Shown here: one piece after another, positions 5,337 to 5,752 of the stretch | How positions within the stretch are numbered: the stretch's first letter is position 1 | How the letters are laid out: every line of letters begins with the position of its first letter | From: Paracoccaceae bacterium | GTDB lineage: Bacteria > Pseudomonadota > Alphaproteobacteria > Rhodobacterales > Rhodobacteraceae | Length of the DNA stretch: 5,752 nt | Assembly: GCA_007131945.1 (NCBI GenBank) | Contig: SLPP01000054.1 | Location: forward strand, 1-5,752 | Reading direction: 5' to 3' | Notes under the pieces: generated by a model | Databases searched by the model: none | What the model saw: only the letters and a program-made list of their open reading frames with translations | What the model was told of the DNA's origin: nothing | Program-made: the position numbers and the translations under genes

Positions 5337-5752
5337 ATGACCCGCCCCTCCGACATCCCCGTTCGTGGCGCCCTGACCCCCGACCGCCCGCTCGACAGCC
5401 TCACCTGGCTGCGCGTCGGCGGACCGGCCGACTGGCTCTTTCAGCCCGCCGACGAGGACGACCTCGCCGCCTTCCTCGCCGCCCTGCCGCCCGAGTACCC
5501 GGTCTTCCCGATGGGCGTCGGCTCGAACCTGATCGTCCGCGACGGCGGGATGCGGGCCGTGGTCATCCGCCTCGGGCGCGGCTTCAACGCGATCGAGATC
5601 GCCGGCGACCGCGTCACTGCCGGGGCCGCTGCACTCGACGCGCATGTCGCGCGCAAGGCCGCCGAGGCGGGGCTGGACCTGACCTTCCTGCGCACCATCC
5701 CCGGCGCGATCGGCGGCGCGGTGCGAATGAATGCCGGCTGCTACGGCACCTA
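5337..5752 (+). CDS. murB: UDP-N-acetylenolpyruvoylglucosamine reductase (MurB), 5' part
   Basis: The first 138 codons are present and the frame is still open at the window end. MurB is a cytoplasmic FAD enzyme that uses NADPH to reduce UDP-GlcNAc-enolpyruvate to UDP-MurNAc, the substrate of MurC. The visible part is the FAD-binding domain: [16 protein letters not shown] (22-37), [15 protein letters not shown] (57-71), the [19 protein letters not shown] region (95-113) and [20 protein letters not shown] (119-138). These agree with alphaproteobacterial MurB, probably the shorter type II form. The catalytic Ser and Glu near the C-terminus are outside the window. ATG 5337 gives the normal N-terminal length. 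There is no good ribosome binding site, only a G6 run (5318-5323) at 13 bases. The 203-bp gap upstream, with a likely promoter, suggests murB heads a new unit; ddl-ftsQ-ftsA-ftsZ commonly follow in relatives. Confidence 0.96.
   Translation, partial: MTRPSDIPVRGALTPDRPLDSLTWLRVGGPADWLFQPADEDDLAAFLAALPPEYPVFPMGVGSNLIVRDGGMRAVVIRLGRGFNAIEIAGDRVTAGAAALDAHVARKAAEAGLDLTFLRTIPGAIGGAVRMNAGCYGT

Overview
The window is high-GC DNA with the codon bias of an alphaproteobacterium. The proteins read like those of the Rhodobacterales (Rhodobacter/Paracoccus-type), judged from remembered family sequences because no search could be run. All supported genes lie on the + strand. It holds part of a division and cell wall (dcw) cluster, joined on its left to two genes that are not cell wall enzymes.

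Region by region: 1-408 is the 3' end of priA (replication restart helicase). 409-537 is a short structured gap. 538-1065 is idi, a type I (Nudix) isopentenyl-diphosphate isomerase. 1066-1174 is a gap with a 10-bp direct repeat around a weak -10-like element, probably the control region of the next operon. 1175-5133 is a tightly packed run ftsW-murG-murC-orf87: ftsW/murG and murG/murC overlap at their stop/start codons, and orf87 starts one base after the murC stop. 5134-5336 is the only sizeable gap. It holds a hairpin just after the orf87 stop, an AT-rich island (4 G/C in 33 bases) that is itself an imperfect palindrome, a perfect 7-2-7 palindrome (TGTTCGC-GT-GCGAACA), and two GC-rich hairpins before the next start. 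5337 to the end is the 5' part of murB.

How the genes work together: MurB makes UDP-MurNAc, MurC adds L-Ala to it, MurG turns lipid I into lipid II, and FtsW polymerises lipid II at the division septum. Idi supplies DMAPP for isoprenoids, which include the undecaprenyl carrier of lipid I and II, so its position beside ftsW makes metabolic sense, although it appears to be a separate transcription unit. PriA is functionally unrelated. The 87-residue membrane protein between murC and murB is the only gene with no function I can assign.

I see no mobile element, CRISPR array, tRNA or rRNA, and no clearly new multi-gene system. The most interesting items are the compact regulatory gap before murB, the small Trp-rich membrane protein, the repeat upstream of ftsW, and the priA-idi junction with the dcw cluster.
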